Shown: piece by piece, positions 1 through 11,539 of the stretch
Layout of the letters: each line of letters begins with the position of its first letter
Position numbering within the stretch: position 1 is the stretch's first letter
Source: Symsagittifera roscoffensis
Lineage: Eukaryota; Xenacoelomorpha; Acoela; Convolutidae
NCBI RefSeq assembly: GCF_963678635.1
Contig: NC_087066.1
Coordinates: 30,137,301 to 30,201,300 of the forward strand
DNA: 64,000 nt
Reading direction: 5' to 3'
Made by a program: the position numbers and the translations under genes
The notes under the pieces: generated by a model
Database searches by the model: none
Told to the model about the DNA's origin: nothing
Seen by the model: the letters and a program-made list of their open reading frames with translations, nothing else

Positions 1-289
1 TTTCTGATTGGCTGACCGCCCGTTGCATGCAACCACGCCCTCCAGTGAGCGCTTACATTTACGTATATCATTTGCATATTCCAATTTATCTCGAATTTTA
101 TTGGATACGACACTCTCACCTGAGTGAACAAGTGATCGTACGCCCTCAACCGGTGGTTTTTTAAATTTTTTTCTTGCTTGACTCCTCGAATTTAACTGGT
201 CCCCAGAATATATTGCTTCGATAGTCATTTGTTTCTTTGCTACCATAAAGTTTTTTATCATAATGACTTGTCCCGGGTGCCGCTACTGA

Positions 290-1283
290 CGGGAAATAAG
301 ACAAGTAATCCGCCCTCCCCATTTCGATACTTGTCGATGCTCCACTGTAATGTCATACGGTAACAACCGAGAGGACCATCGGGTTAACCTTCTAAAAATG
401 TTTTATTTCCTTTCGGTGATGAACTTAACAACGTTAACAGTGCTTTATGATCCGATATAACTGTGAAACAACGTCTGTACATGTAATTGCGGTGGCCCAT
501 ATTACTGCGAGTAATTCAAGTTCGTTGGTCGAATATTTTTCTCTTTCGAGTTAAGACAACGTGATGCAAATGAAAGAGGATGCAGCCCACTTGAGCTGTA
601 CTGTTCTAACATGGCCCCCAAACCCTCATGACTCGCATCGCAGACACTTACATAAGCGGGATCCTCCTAATACTGCATTCGTATTTCACGGGGTATATCG
701 TAATGTTTAAGTTCGAAAATATTCTTGACCAACCATTTCAATTGTGCAAAAGCGTTATCACAGGCTGGCGTCCAAATGAACTCGTTGTTCATTTTTAGAA
801 GCTGACGTAAAGGTAAACTAACTTTTGGCAAAAACTTATGTAGACTGTGCATTGAACCCATTAGTTATTTTAATTGTTTTCTTGACATCGAGGGCCTAAA
901 ATCCTCGACTGCTTGGGTTTTTCAAACCAACGGTGCAATGCCGTCGTTTCCTATTCGAAAGTCTAGCGATTCGCCGTTCACTTTTCCGTAATTTCAAGGC
1001 GGCGTTCAATACATCCAGTTTCTTGAGATTCCTCTCGACAAATGCGATGTGTTCTATTTAATATGTCGTCTATGAACGCGTTCGCTTGAGGGAATTCCTT
1101 GAGTAAGTTAACTATAATTTTTTGAAACTCCGCTGCCATTTTTCTGCTCCCATCTTTCTTTACTGTGCTTAATATTGGGGACACGAATCTCTTATCCAAA
1201 CATTCTTGCAGCTTGATAAAGTGTCCTTCTTTGAATAAACGATTTATCTCCTTGTCAACTTTATCTTGTAAGTTGATTGGCAC
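290..1283 (-). pseudogene. Reverse transcriptase and RNase H remnants
   Basis: Frame 1283-978 carries an RT N-terminal part (KVDKEINRLFKEGHFIK, then SPILSTVKKDGS). It jumps to a palm segment with AFIDDIL, the YxDD-equivalent, so the middle of the RT is deleted. Frame 861-667 carries the connection region (LPLRQLLKMNNEFIWTPACD). At about 655-480 the minus strand reads YVSVCDASHEGLGAMLEQ, the RNase H first aspartate motif, followed by an ELELLAV-like helix after a frameshift. The order matches Ty3/Gypsy pol. No piece is intact. Confidence 0.8.
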
Positions 1284-1431
1284 CCGATGACTTTTTTTGT
1301 ACTGATTTCAATGCGTCAAAAAATCGGCTCTGACTTTAACGGTTCGTATTCTCCCTATTCTGGTAAACAAATTTGAATACAACAAACAGAAAAACGTTTG
1401 CAGTTCATCTAGCCCCTCTGCACTCTCACTG

Positions 1432-1740
1432 CTATTTTCCTCCGTAATTCCCATGACTCGGTTTAAACACTTCCAGTCCTAGGATGCCCATCAAATCACG
1501 CCCAAGGATCGATTGGTGGTTCCCTGCAATTAAGGACACCTGCGCCGGCGTAACCCAACCATTGAGTGCCATAGTCACTTCTATTTTCCCCAGTTTGTGT
1601 ATTCGGTTGTTGCTGTAGTCCAAAAATTCTTCTCGTGCTGGCTGTAAATGTAAGTTTGTTTAATCTAATGCTGATTTCAGGTCCATCATGATGAAAATTG
1701 TCACCGGAGACCCGCTATCAACCCAGAGCCACATCTTTTT
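1432..1740 (-). pseudogene. Retroviral-type aspartic protease remnant
   Basis: The minus-strand frame 1623-1432 reads like the C-terminal half of a retrotransposon aspartic protease: GKIEVTMALNG, then an LGRDLMGILGL segment that fits the conserved I-L-G-R-D-hydrophobic motif. The upstream minus strand, near 1720-1690, reads as a VDSGSPVTI-like active-site stretch, but in a different frame and with breaks. It lies between the Gag remnant and the RT remnant, as expected. The sequence is disrupted, so it is a pseudogene. Confidence 0.65.
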
Positions 1741-1969
1741 CGCCGACACCTCAACTTGGGTTCGGAATTTTCAGCTCCATCGCGTTCTTCTTCTTGATTG
1801 ACTTCACCATGTAGTCATCGGACCCTGAAGAGGTTAATATATCCTCTCGGCATTCTTGCTCCTGATTGACCCAGGCTACTTGCTCCTCCTGTATAATATC
1901 TACACTGTGCGTGCTTTGGTGATGCTCATCCTGATCCCGGACTAACCAAACTCGTCCACCTCCCCTCCA

Positions 1970-2504
1970 ATGGTTAGTACCTCGTCTTACACCCCTGCAT
2001 GTGTGCTCAAAATGCCCTTACTTACGACATGCATTGCACATTACTCCTTTTGCCGGACAGTTGGCAATGTGATCCAACGTAAAATTTGCTGCATCTTAAT
2101 TATAACACCGACGATTTCCGTTTCCGACACTCTTTGCCCCCTGTGTATATCCTCCTTGTCCCCGCGTCATCAGTTTCTAAAATATCTTTGGCCTCTCCTA
2201 ATACTGCTAACTGATTCCTGTTTGGTTGTCATGTGCGGCGCCGACAAAACCGGCTTTCCTGTATAAGATTTATAGGCGCGTTCGCCTCTCTCGTAGGACA
2301 ATGCGATCCTATATACTTCATCTGGGGACTTGGTAGATCGAGACAATTCTCTTTGACAGTCGGATTCGCGCATGTTTTCATGATACAAGTATCTCGAAAA
2401 TTTTCGGCCGCGTAAGCATAACCCCATCTCTCGGTCAAAGCACTAAATTTTGCATCAAAATTCACGATTGTTTCATCATCTCTCTGTTTTCTCCCGTAAA
2501 ACAA
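1970..2504 (-). pseudogene. Gag remnant with broken zinc knuckle
   Basis: Two minus-strand frames (2504-2229 and 2427-2170) hold a Gag-like helical segment with residues such as FYGRKQRDDETIVNFDAKF. This resembles the retrotransposon gag capsid region, where multimerisation is followed by a nucleic-acid-binding knuckle. Near 2030-1985 the minus strand reads CNAC, two residues, a stop, then GHFEHTC. That is a CX2CX4HX4C zinc knuckle spacing with one position replaced by a stop. The frame changes at least once between the capsid-like part and the knuckle. Nothing here could make a functional Gag. Confidence 0.75.
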
Positions 2505-2530
2505 TCCTCGTTAAAATACATTCTGCATCT

Positions 2531-2961
2531 CGTCCAAAAAATGTGGGTATCTTTCCTTTTTAGTGCTAATCGCCAGTTTAAGGATTTTAAAGATCATTAG
2601 CGCTTCATCTCCGATACCCGATACAGAGATACAAGTTAGATTTCAACTTTTCTCCGCCTCTAAACGATTCTTTCCGTTCACTTCCCCAGGCAGCGCTGCA
2701 ATCGCTGTAGCATCCAGGGTATCATTGAAGTAAATATCATCGGTATCGATGTCATATTATGCAATCAATCCCCAGTGGAATTTTAATATCCTTTTCTCCC
2801 AATATGTTGGCGGCTCCGGCGTACGGGCGTCTCAAAATATTAGTATTTTCAGAGGGTTCTTTCCCCCTAATTTTCTTTCAGCCGGCTGCGCTGTGATGAA
2901 GCTGCCAAAAAATTTTACTGCACTGAGCTGTTTTAGTGTGTGCCAGATATTAGCGATCGAA
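2531..2961. other. Spacer with no recognisable gene
   Basis: Short unrelated frames occur on both strands, but none has recognisable motifs. The right end leads into the 261-bp tandem repeat. Confidence 0.5.
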
Positions 2962-3497
2962 AGGTCACAACAGCAAGTCCCCAGACAGAAACCGACGACT
3001 TTACATAAACTTAAACTGGTCCCTATGTCATATAGGCAACCACAACAAATTTTAAATCCATAGATTGAAAATTTAAAGTATTCCACAACTCATCTGATAC
3101 ATATCATCATATCAATCAGTGTTAGTTTATCAATCAGTTTTAGTTTAACTGCAGAGGTTTAGATAATGAAATTGTTTTGCTTGAATTTTCCGTGATCGAT
3201 ATGCCAGACGATAGCGATCGCAAGGTCACAACAGCAAGTCCCCAGACAGAAACCGACGACTTTACATAAACTTAAACTGGTCCCTATGTCATATAGGCAA
3301 CCACAACAAATTTTAAATCCATAGATTGAAAATTTAAAGTATTCCACAACTCATCTGATACATATCATCATATCAATCAGTGTTAGTTTATCAATCAGTT
3401 TTAGTTTAACTGCAGAGGTTTAGATAATGAAATTGTTTTGCTTGAATTTTCCGTGATCGATATGCCAGACGATAGCGATCGCAAGGTCACAACAGCA
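2962..3497. repeat. Tandem repeat, 261-bp unit, about 2.05 copies
   Basis: The motif AGGTCACAACAGCA begins at 2962, 3223 and 3484, giving an exact 261-bp period. Both full units look nearly identical, including an internal near-duplicate of GTTAGTTTATCAATCAGT. The third copy stops after about 14 bases, where the sequence turns to unrelated GC-richer DNA. The sequence before 2962 (ATTAGCGATCGAA) resembles the unit end (ATAGCGATCGCA), so the duplication probably began at that GCGATCG block. Short minus-strand frames inside are repeated because the DNA is repeated. I do not regard them as genes. Confidence 0.9.
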
Positions 3498-4439
3498 GGC
3501 CGCCCTGAAAGGGGTGTCCGCCTGTAGGATAGTTATTTGTTAGAAAACTTACTTAGCCTCATTTTCAAAATTTTTAAATTGTCGTTGTTCAACATTCACG
3601 AAGCTGCGGTGAAACAAAACAAAATTGATGACAGGTTTATTTTTTCAGACTTATTTTTTAGGCTTGCTTTTCTTATTTTCTATTGTTTTTGTCTTGATTT
3701 TACTATCATATTAAGAATTAAAGCTATTTTGATTTTTTTCTAACTAATATTTTTTGACATATTAGTATCACTAGTATTATGGTTCTGACCATCTCACGAA
3801 GAGTTTGGCCGGATATAAGGAGTAAGCGGTGGTTCTGCTCTGAAAAAGAACCTCGTATGAGTTTCAATGTGGTATCCCCTTCAAAAACTACCCTTTCAGC
3901 TTTTGTGTGAATTTTTTGAACAATTTTAATCTTGCCTCAGTTTTTCAATCTGGTTTTTAAAATTTTCAGACAGTAAATTTGAGCTCAATTCAGTTTATTT
4001 TTGTACTTCAGGTAAGCTATGTCAATGATTCGTGCATTAGATTTAATTCAATCAGTTTCTCAAAAAATTAAGAAATAACTCAGAAAACAAAACTAACTTT
4101 CCTAGCAAAATTTTTTTCAACTTTTCAAAATAGATTTTCTTTTTGTTTTAAGTTTATGAATTTTAGTCTTAGTGGTTGGATCATTTTTGATACTTTTTTC
4201 GTGGATACAGTATAAGTGTATTTTTTTCCAAATTTTGAGTGGCTAAGGAAACGGTTTGTATACTTTAACAAAAAACCTGCAACCTTTTTTAAATTATTTT
4301 TAAACTAAATTCGATGTATGTACAATTCAAGACAATCGCCAGTGTCACTTTTTGGCTAAGATTTTGTCAATTTAATTTTTCTTAATTCTTTTTGGACATT
4401 TTAAACCAAAAATTGGACATTTTGGACATGGAAAAACAA
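3498..4439. other. AT-rich spacer without a gene
   Basis: The frames are short and low in complexity, with many T and A runs. I see no conserved motif, RNA gene or clear repeat boundary. Confidence 0.5.
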
Positions 4440-4608
4440 GCCAAAAATTGGCAACGAATTGGCGCTAAAGGCGCCTTTAGACAAATTTTGAGGTTGATCA
4501 GCCACAAATGGATATAAAGTTATACCACAGGGGTGACCCTTTGGAAAAATTTGGCAACCAGAAACGAGTGGGGGAGAGGGGCGTCCCCCTCCCCTCGGCA
4601 CGCTACTG
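4440..4608 (+). mobile_element. hAT-like MITE fragment
   Basis: The block GGCGCTAAAGGCGCC, an AGCCAcAAATGGATAT segment, a GGGTGACCCTTTGG segment and a C-rich end closing with CGCTACTG match the right half of the better-preserved copy at 12903-13289. The right end is thus probably at 4608. The left end cannot be placed: sequence before 4440 does not match the complete copy. Confidence 0.6.
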
Positions 4609-5640
4609 TTGCGACGTTATCGTCGATGTTTTATGGTTTGCAACCGTTGTGGAGCATTTTGTTTTGCCCAAATAAAAATTTTAAGTTTCTGAATATATTA
4701 GAAAAAACAGTCTTAGTATTCAAAAAACTATCTGATGCTAACTTTTCCCGCACTAAAATCCACCATTTTTATCGAAGACCTAATTGTTCTCATAATTTTG
4801 ACTACAATTTTTACAATAATTCAACGCTCATTTTTTAGCGCGCAATTAGTGATAGCTTTTGCGTAATTCAATCGCTCCCTACTAAAGATTTTCCAAAAAG
4901 TCTACAATTTGGTTTTTTCTATTGTTTTCCGAAATAATTCATATGAACCATTGTCTTTGAAACATTGTGTGCTGAGACGCAACAACCGTTATTACGCAGC
5001 AATCATGATTTTATTTGAATTTTCGTTTACAAACCAGCCAGCTAGTGATTGTATTGTCAAATTACGAATCCGCATTTTTCTAACCAAATTCACAGATAAA
5101 CTGCTCAATTTGTGACCTTTTTGGCTGCATAGTAATGGCATTTAAATAGCATCGGTAGTGTTGTTTTGGTAGTATTTTCACGTGTCAAGCGAACAAGCGA
5201 ACATCGGTACCGATGGTTGCATTGGTCTTGTTACCAGTTGTCGCTTCAATTTTGCTTTGGGCGTACTTTATCACATTTACTGTTTTTTTTTTAAAGTTAC
5301 GCAACTCAATTAAAAACCGCCCAGTCTCGTAAAAAAAACTAGCGGTCGTACGCTGGAATTTTTTTGTTTTTGGGTAAAATAATTCTCTGATGGAAAGGAA
5401 GAACAGAATTGGAATGAAAAATGAATCAACCAAAATTTCTTCAAATTCAGACTTCAATGGACTTGTTAAATGCAAAGTGCACGTTATTCAAACGAATATG
5501 TTCAACTTAACTCAAAATAACCAATTGAAAAACATTAAGAAAAGATTGATAAAAAAGATTGTATGACTTGATTTTTTGTTAAATTTATAATCGATTGTTG
5601 ATCGCTTATAATATATCACATCCAAATTTTATAGAATGTG
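4609..5640. other. Spacer without a gene
   Basis: Several unrelated 60-100-codon frames overlap here on both strands, with no recognisable domain. Sequence beyond 5560 becomes rich in ATCGATTAT-type motifs that lead into the TIR element. Confidence 0.5.
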
Positions 5641-6752
5641 CCCGCACCGGAGTTCCATGGATAATAATCGATTATATTGAATTTTTGTGGTCTATCTCAA
5701 TGAATTTTGATAAAAATCGATTATAATCGATTAAAAATGGATTATAATGAAACTATTTTTCTAATCAATAAAATCCGAATATAATCGATTATAATCGATT
5801 ATTATAGATTATTTTTGAAAGAAAATGAAACTTGTTTTTGAGGCAAAATAATTCATTTTAAATCAATTATAATCGATTAAAATGGATTTTTTCGAGGGGT
5901 TATTTTTGAAATTTACAACTTTGTTCAAAATTATCTCATTTCCTGTTTAGTGCAGTTGCTACGAAATACGTTTCATAAAATGTTACATTGCGGAATAAAT
6001 TTTTTTTTCTCTACTTTTTTAAATTCATTGCAGTTTATCTAACACTTCATTTCACTGTTTTTTTAACCAACATCGTAATAAACCTAAATTTTCAGGGGTT
6101 TGAATTAGATTTTCATAGCTTCCCCCACCGGAGTTCCATGGATAATAATTATAAGTTTTTTTTAACCCTGTTTCCCCCCAGTTTAACCCCCCCCCCCAGT
6201 TAAGCCCCCACTTTACTACCCCCACCAGTTTACTACCCCCCGCTTACTCCCCCTCCCACCATTTACCCTCCCCAGTTTACCAGTCCTCCATTTACCCTCC
6301 CCCAGTTTACCCGAATTTATTAACCCAACCATCCCCCCAACCCAGCTTCTCTACCCCCCCCCCCAGTTTACCCTACCCCTTTAGCTGAGGGGGAGGGGGA
6401 AGCTTGAGGGGGCGAGGGGATGACGTTGAGACATGGCATTTATTTTGCAAATTTCTCGCAAAATTTGCAATATTCTAAAAATGAAATGGATTATAATGGA
6501 TTATAATGGATTATTTTGGCAAAAATAATCGATTTCAGTGACAAAAATAATGGATTATATTCGATTATAATGGATTATAATGGATTTTTATTTTTCAAAA
6601 AAAAATCGATTTTAATGACCACATAATCGATTACGTGGTCTAAATTTGCCACAATAATGGATTATAATGGATTATAATGGATTATAATGACAACATTTTA
6701 GACAACATTTTTCCATTATAATCGATTATTATCCATGGAACTCCGGTGCGGG
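5641..6752. mobile_element. Non-autonomous TIR DNA element with C-rich core
   Basis: The outer 36 bases, 5641-5676 and 6717-6752, are perfect inverted repeats starting CCCGCACCGGAGTTCC. Inside lie arrays of ATAATCGATTATAATGG-type motifs on both sides and a pyrimidine tract of CCCCAGTTTACC-type units at about 6165-6390. A second start, CCCACCGGAGTTCCATGG, sits in direct orientation at 6124, so another copy may be nested. No transposase is encoded. The flanks (ATGTG and TGACA) do not give a clear target duplication, so I do not assign a superfamily. Relatives lie at 11930-12740 and 48090-48925. Confidence 0.75.
6165..6390 (+). repeat. Pyrimidine-rich degenerate microsatellite
   Basis: Units resembling CCCCAGTTTACCC repeat about a dozen times with variable C-run length. 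Comparable C-rich cores lie in the relatives near 12130-12400 and, shorter, at 48430-48560. This suggests the tract is part of the element rather than a chance expansion. Confidence 0.8.
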
Positions 6753-7724
6753 TGACAATGAAAACCTAGCACTATCATTTGTGTGAAAAAATGTAGATAG
6801 GGAAATTTCTGCGATGCATACTTCGATGCAAAAGTTTGAGATTTTCTTTGACTTAGGCGACAAAAGAGCGTCAAAGAAGAAAAAAGACATAACTGATATT
6901 TGGAAAACTCAGAGAGAGAGAGAGAGAGAAAAAAAAAAGTAAATAGTGAAACTTTCCGAGAGGTTACTTGACCAATGAGGGAATGAGGAATTTTGAGCGA
7001 ACGTTTTGTTCAGTTAACCTGATATTTTCCACGGTTGAGTGGTTGAAATTGTACAAGTCCAAGAACAATTTGTCTTTTGAAATCACGGATAGACAGACAA
7101 TCTAAGGAAATGCTTGCTTGATTTGAAATTTTTCTCTGCTAAAGATTAACTTGTCGGGGAAATTACCAAAGTTAACTGACATACAAGAGAGAAAGAAAAG
7201 GAAGAAGAGCAACGCTTTATGTCAAAAAATGGATTAAAAACAACTTGAAGTAAAACTCAACGGTAAAGGAAAACCAAAACTGATCAATCTCAGATATTGA
7301 CCAACTGATGGTCGAGCGAGAACAAAAAAATTGAACGCAGAACCTAAGTCATGGGTGAATCAGGATACTATGAAAAAACAAAGTACAATAAGAAAACTGT
7401 TCCCAAAAATTAAGCAAATGAAAAAATTTGGCGAGCTTGTAGAAAGTAACGATACAAAATCAAAAACTTAATTGTAACAAAAGTTTACCTTTTTGCCGTA
7501 CCAGATATAAAATAGAAAAAATCAATAATAAAAACAAATTGTACAAATTGACGAAAACATCGGTAAACGGAAATCTGAAACTGTTAGTTGAACAGTCCAA
7601 TCTATCTGCCTCCCAATTGAACAAAGTTTTCACAGCCATAGGAGAGACAACGGCTGAAGATCATAAACTATATAGGTAAAATGTACAAACTAGCTCAAAA
7701 TTTAAGAATACCGTTGTGCTGCCG
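6753..7724. other. Spacer without a clear gene; short (GA)n run
   Basis: A short GA dinucleotide run followed by an A run occurs at 6911-6940. Frames beyond this are broken by stops. One lysine-rich stretch near 7230-7450 is open only for short distances. No family is recognised. Confidence 0.45.
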
Positions 7725-9834
7725 CAAAAAAGAGGTAATTGAGGTGTTAGAGTCATCATTAAAATCAAGTCATTTTTGTGTTTTTGTAGTCATGAGTGTT
7801 AAGTGAATACGCCTTTCGAACTAGTGTTTCGATTCTTACTGCTAATTGTTTGATTGTTTCGTTTGGTAACCAAGTGTGGTTTGTATTAACGCTGTGGGTC
7901 TTTGTATCCAGTTTTGATGAAGTGGTGTATTTAATGGTTCAGGTCCTACATTTGAAACTTAAATTTGCTGTAACTGCATTTAACAGAATATTCAGGGTCC
8001 GTGCCTGTAAGTATCATTAATGGTTTATTTGATGTTATTGACGATCCACCCATTAGGTATGGATCTATAGTCATTTGTAATGTTTCTGTGGCATTTGGTA
8101 TTTGTGAAAAATTTTTAAGTTGATTTTTTGTTATTTCAAAATTGTTGCTGTAAATAATCTGGTAGTGTGATTACATTTTGCATTTGTGTTGGTTGATAAG
8201 AATGCGTACTGGCAGGGTTTTGTATGTGTACTGTTTGATAGGGTTGTGTACTAGTTTTGGTTTTGCGTTTGCAATGGTTGGTGAGTTTGTGTACTAGCTG
8301 AGTTTTGTGGGTAAAAAATTTGTATTTTGAGATGCTAGATTTGGTCGATGTTGTTGTACACGGTATTCTGGTGGATAGTAGTCATCATCATCTGATGATA
8401 AATAGTTAGGTGTATAATAAAGTGTTTGTTGTCTGTTTCTGTTTTGTTGAAAAAATGGGTAATTTTCACTCTTATCTTGTGAAATTTGTGGGTAGTTTTG
8501 GAAATTTACTGAATTTGATGATTGTTGTGGAAAGTTTGATCTTTATAAAAATAAATGATTTTACGTGACGTGATTGTATGGAAGGATTGAGTTGTTTGTG
8601 GTCGTTTGACATAACTATAATTGTGTTCTGCAAGATTATTTCCAGTGAATGTTTTTCGTCTTTGTGATGGTTTCGTCATTGGTTCATATGTTTGATAATC
8701 CATTTGTGAGTATTTTGAAGAAACGGAGGGTTTAACCCTGGACTGTAAGCTTACCTGTGGTAGTGTTGGATTTTTTGGTCTTAGCGTTGTAGGGTTTGGG
8801 TGTATTGGTGAAATACTTTGTTGTGTTGTTGTGGCTGTTGTTTCAACTACTTCTTCATTTACAAATTAAGATGGTACTTGATTATCTGGTTGGGTAGGAT
8901 TTCTAGTTTCAATTTGATTTTCTTGTTGCCTAAAAGTTGAATGTAAGCTATTGCTTTCTATTCTATCGGGTAGTAAAGAACTATAGCTTAAAGGTGTTGC
9001 GTCTATTGTGAATGGAATTACTTTTACATAATGCTTAGAAATTGTGTTAATGGCTTGACTTGAGATGTACGTTCATAAACATTGGGTGAGACCATTCGGG
9101 GTCCCAAACATAGTCTGATTGTTCTGCTAAAACAGTGTCATCAATTGTACTTTGGAGTCTAAAACTTTTTCTTGCTTCTGCAATTAAATCGAGTTTATGT
9201 GCGAAATAATCAATAATAAACCATGCTAGTTTTTTTTGTAAATCGGTTTTAACATTTTGTGAAACTTCATTGCTTAATAAAATTTCACGGATTCCTTTTA
9301 AAAACTCTGTAAATGCTGCAGTTTCATTTCTTACAATCGTGTTTTTAGATGTTTGAGCTGGTGAAGAACTTTGTATTTCTGTTTTTTCTAGTATAGATAA
9401 ATAACTAATTATTATTGAAATTACATCATTAGTAAATATTGAAGTCGCTCTATGTGAGTTTTGATGTTGTATATTTTTTATGTATTCTGTGAATACTTTT
9501 GAAAATTCTTTATCTACAACGTCTGTTTGGATTTGATATTTACCATGAAATTTACTTGGTGAACTAAATTCTATGGAATAAATTCCATACTGTTGTGCTA
9601 TATTACATATACCTTTTAAATAGTGATCGATAATTTGTCTTTTGATTTTTACTACTGGAAATTCTGTTTTTACATGGTATATTTCCTAATTCAAATAAAT
9701 TTGCAGTTAATTTTTGGCAAAAATGTATTTATTCCTTGTCTTTAGTGAGTGAATTGATAAAAAATGGAAAAACAGAGTTTTTGTCTTCACTTTCTTCACT
9801 TTGATTCATTTCTGCGTTTTGTGACTGTTAATGC
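7725..9834 (-). pseudogene. Gag remnant of the truncated family member
   Basis: The minus strand can be followed from an ATG near 9818 (residues such as SVFPFFINS) through a Ser/Gln-rich linker, a segment SHMDYQTYEPMT near 8700, an acidic LSSDDDD segment near 8400 and the start of the capsid-like region (TGTDPEYS-like, near 7985). It stops in the helix corresponding to residue 745 of the intact Gag-Pol. Frameshifts and stops are frequent and one capsid segment is deleted. It cannot encode a working Gag. Confidence 0.8.
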
Positions 9835-10247
9835 GTAGTGTTCAATGTGTTTGATTGGTTGATTCCAATTGTATAGACGTACTGGTTTGTTTTTGTATGT
9901 CTTTTTCATTCTTCGTTTTCCTTGTTTTGATGAATGTGATGTAGTTTTTGAGTCAGAGAAGTATAAATTATCATTGACTGGATAGTTTTTATTTACCGAG
10001 TCTTTTAGTTTGTAAAGCTCATCTTAGTTACTGGTTTCTGATTCAAAGACCGCGTTTCTTCGCTTTGAGAATATTTTTCGTGTAATTGTTTTGTTTTCTC
10101 AAAGTTTTTTTTTATTGTTTGTCGTTTTGCTCGAATATATCCTATTGTTTGTTTGTGTGGAGTGATTACGAGATCATATTTTTCGTTGTTTCTTTCACAA
10201 TTGTTTAATACGATTGTTTGTTTATTTCCTAAATTGTCTAGTGACAT
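9820..10247 (-). pseudogene. Broken copy of the 155-aa pre-Gag ORF
   Basis: It begins MSLDNLGNKQTIVLNNCE and keeps the segment KYDLVITPH and the basic stretch that follows. After about 48 residues a frameshift or deletion diverts the frame. Downstream pieces still match the intact ORF (SSQRGKR-like, then the PVRLYNWNQPI-like segment near 9900-9850). The start of Gag overlaps its end, as in the intact copy. Confidence 0.75.
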
Positions 10248-10428
10248 AAGGTTTAGGATGGTGGATGCAAGATTGTGAGTAGTGATTTTTAATGTCCTAA
10301 TCTGTTAGTTCGTACGATTTTTTGGTTAGCCTAACTTGGGTCATATATTCAGGGTTGGAGAGAATAGCATATAATGATTCCGGAGAATGATTGTTACTTT
10401 TCCATGGCTAGTCTAAATTAAGGTGTTA

Positions 10429-10434
10429 ACTTAC
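10429..10434 (-). promoter_or_regulatory. Candidate leader splice donor
   Basis: The minus strand reads ATTAG then GTAAGT, a strong 5' splice-site match. It lies between the leader ORF and the 155-aa ORF, the same place as GTAAGT at 25531 in the intact element. A donor upstream of gag would suit a spliced envelope mRNA. Confidence 0.4.
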
Positions 10435-11202
10435 CTAATCTTACTTAGGGGTGATGATTGTGTTGAAGGGTTGGAGAACATTAAATCGATCCACAAGGTT
10501 CAAGTATAATTAGAACGCAAGTAGTTCGTTAGATACTATTTTGAACTTACTAAGTTTAAGTATTAGCCAGTGTCAGATAAGAGGAGAGGGGGAGTGCAAG
10601 TGAAGGATGAATAACCGAAGTGCTTCACTGTTAATCCTAATTTGAGTAGTTAGCTTGTTTGAAAAATTTCTTTTAGTTCTAGGTCTAAGAAAGGGTTGTG
10701 TTGAATCGACGTTTGAGGTCGCCAAACACTTTATTATTTGAGTGGGGGAGAACAAAATTGTTCTATTTGATCCACCGATAAGCCTTGATGATCAGGATAC
10801 AAATTCATTGATACTAAATTAGCTAAGATAAATGTTAAATAGAGATCTAAGGGAAGCCTTGATGATCTGTTTTAATTTTAAATGAATTGAATATAAATAA
10901 AAGTAACAATTAGGATAGGCCTTTTAGAAATAAATTAAAGTTTAATTGATACAAATGTTTAGTTTTTGGTGTTGTTAGTGGTTTTAAGATTTTCTGTTAT
11001 GTTTAGGAAGCTGGAGATGAGGAGATGACTCATATATACTAACAGTTTGTATTTATACTAACTAATTTTTTTTTACTTTTTAATAATTTTTTTTTCTTGA
11101 TATCTTTTTAAATTTTACTGCAGTTTGGAGGGAACGACGAGAGATGTTTTTATCAGTGGTTATTGTACAATAAAAACTTTAGCGCCGTAATGATCGTTGA
11201 GT

Positions 11203-11445
11203 TCAAGGATTCTTTGTTTGCAAATGAAAATCTAAAATCATTGCTAATAAGATTCTAAATATACAAGTTTGTGTTGGCTTTTGCTGTACGACCATGAAAC
11301 TTAATGGTAAGTTTCTCAGTAGTCGTATGTCGCGTCTTGTCCGAGGTCTTCTTCCAATACCGGGTAGTTCTTGTATTTTACGGAATAGTCGCTCTGATCT
11401 ATTGAGTCGTAGAGACATTTCAATTAAATTATTGTCATGTAACAT
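11203..11445 (-). CDS. Conserved 80-aa leader ORF, second copy
   Basis: This 80-codon frame starts about 95 bases inside the LTR and aligns without gaps to the 77-aa leader ORF of the intact element, at roughly 80 percent identity by eye. Shared stretches include DNNLIEMSLRLNRSE, ELPGIGRRPRT and FRILLAM. The frame has stayed open although Gag downstream in the same copy is broken. Its function is not recognised. The protein is basic (many Arg), with no signal peptide and no clear membrane segment. Confidence 0.55.
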   Translation of the reverse strand: MLHDNNLIEMSLRLNRSERLFRKIQELPGIGRRPRTRRDIRLLRNLPLSFMVVQQKPTQTCIFRILLAMILDFHLQTKNP

Positions 11446-11527
11446 TTTTGAAAATGTTTTTGTCTAAATTAATCTATTTGGTTAGTTCTAAGCTAATTTG
11501 TTTTTTAAGGTCTTCCTCGCGACTTTT

Positions 11528-11537
11528 GGTCGCACCA
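11528..11537 (-). promoter_or_regulatory. Primer-binding site
   Basis: Directly inside the LTR, after a 2-base spacer, the minus strand reads TGGTGCGACC. The same ten bases follow the 5' LTR of the intact element. TGG is the complement of a tRNA CCA end. I could not name the priming tRNA. Confidence 0.7.
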
Positions 11538-11539
11538 GA

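Larger units (their letters stand above)
1..2530 (-). mobile_element. Decayed Ty3/Gypsy-type retrotransposon (gag-pol relic)
   Basis: Read on the minus strand, the stretch carries pieces of a gag-pol in the normal order: Gag and a zinc knuckle near 2504-1970, protease-like sequence near 1740-1432, RT near 1283-978, the RT/RNase H connection near 861-667 and RNase H near 660-290. Stops and frameshifts break every piece, and part of the RT core is missing. I see no LTR at the 2.5-kb end, and the other end runs out of the window. The gag and pol pieces do not resemble those of the intact element at 24-43 kb closely, so this is a separate, older lineage. Confidence 0.85.

Noticed and set aside
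5988-6203. Plus-strand ORF ending in the C-rich tract
   Set aside because: Low-complexity Phe-rich translation inside a non-coding TIR element.
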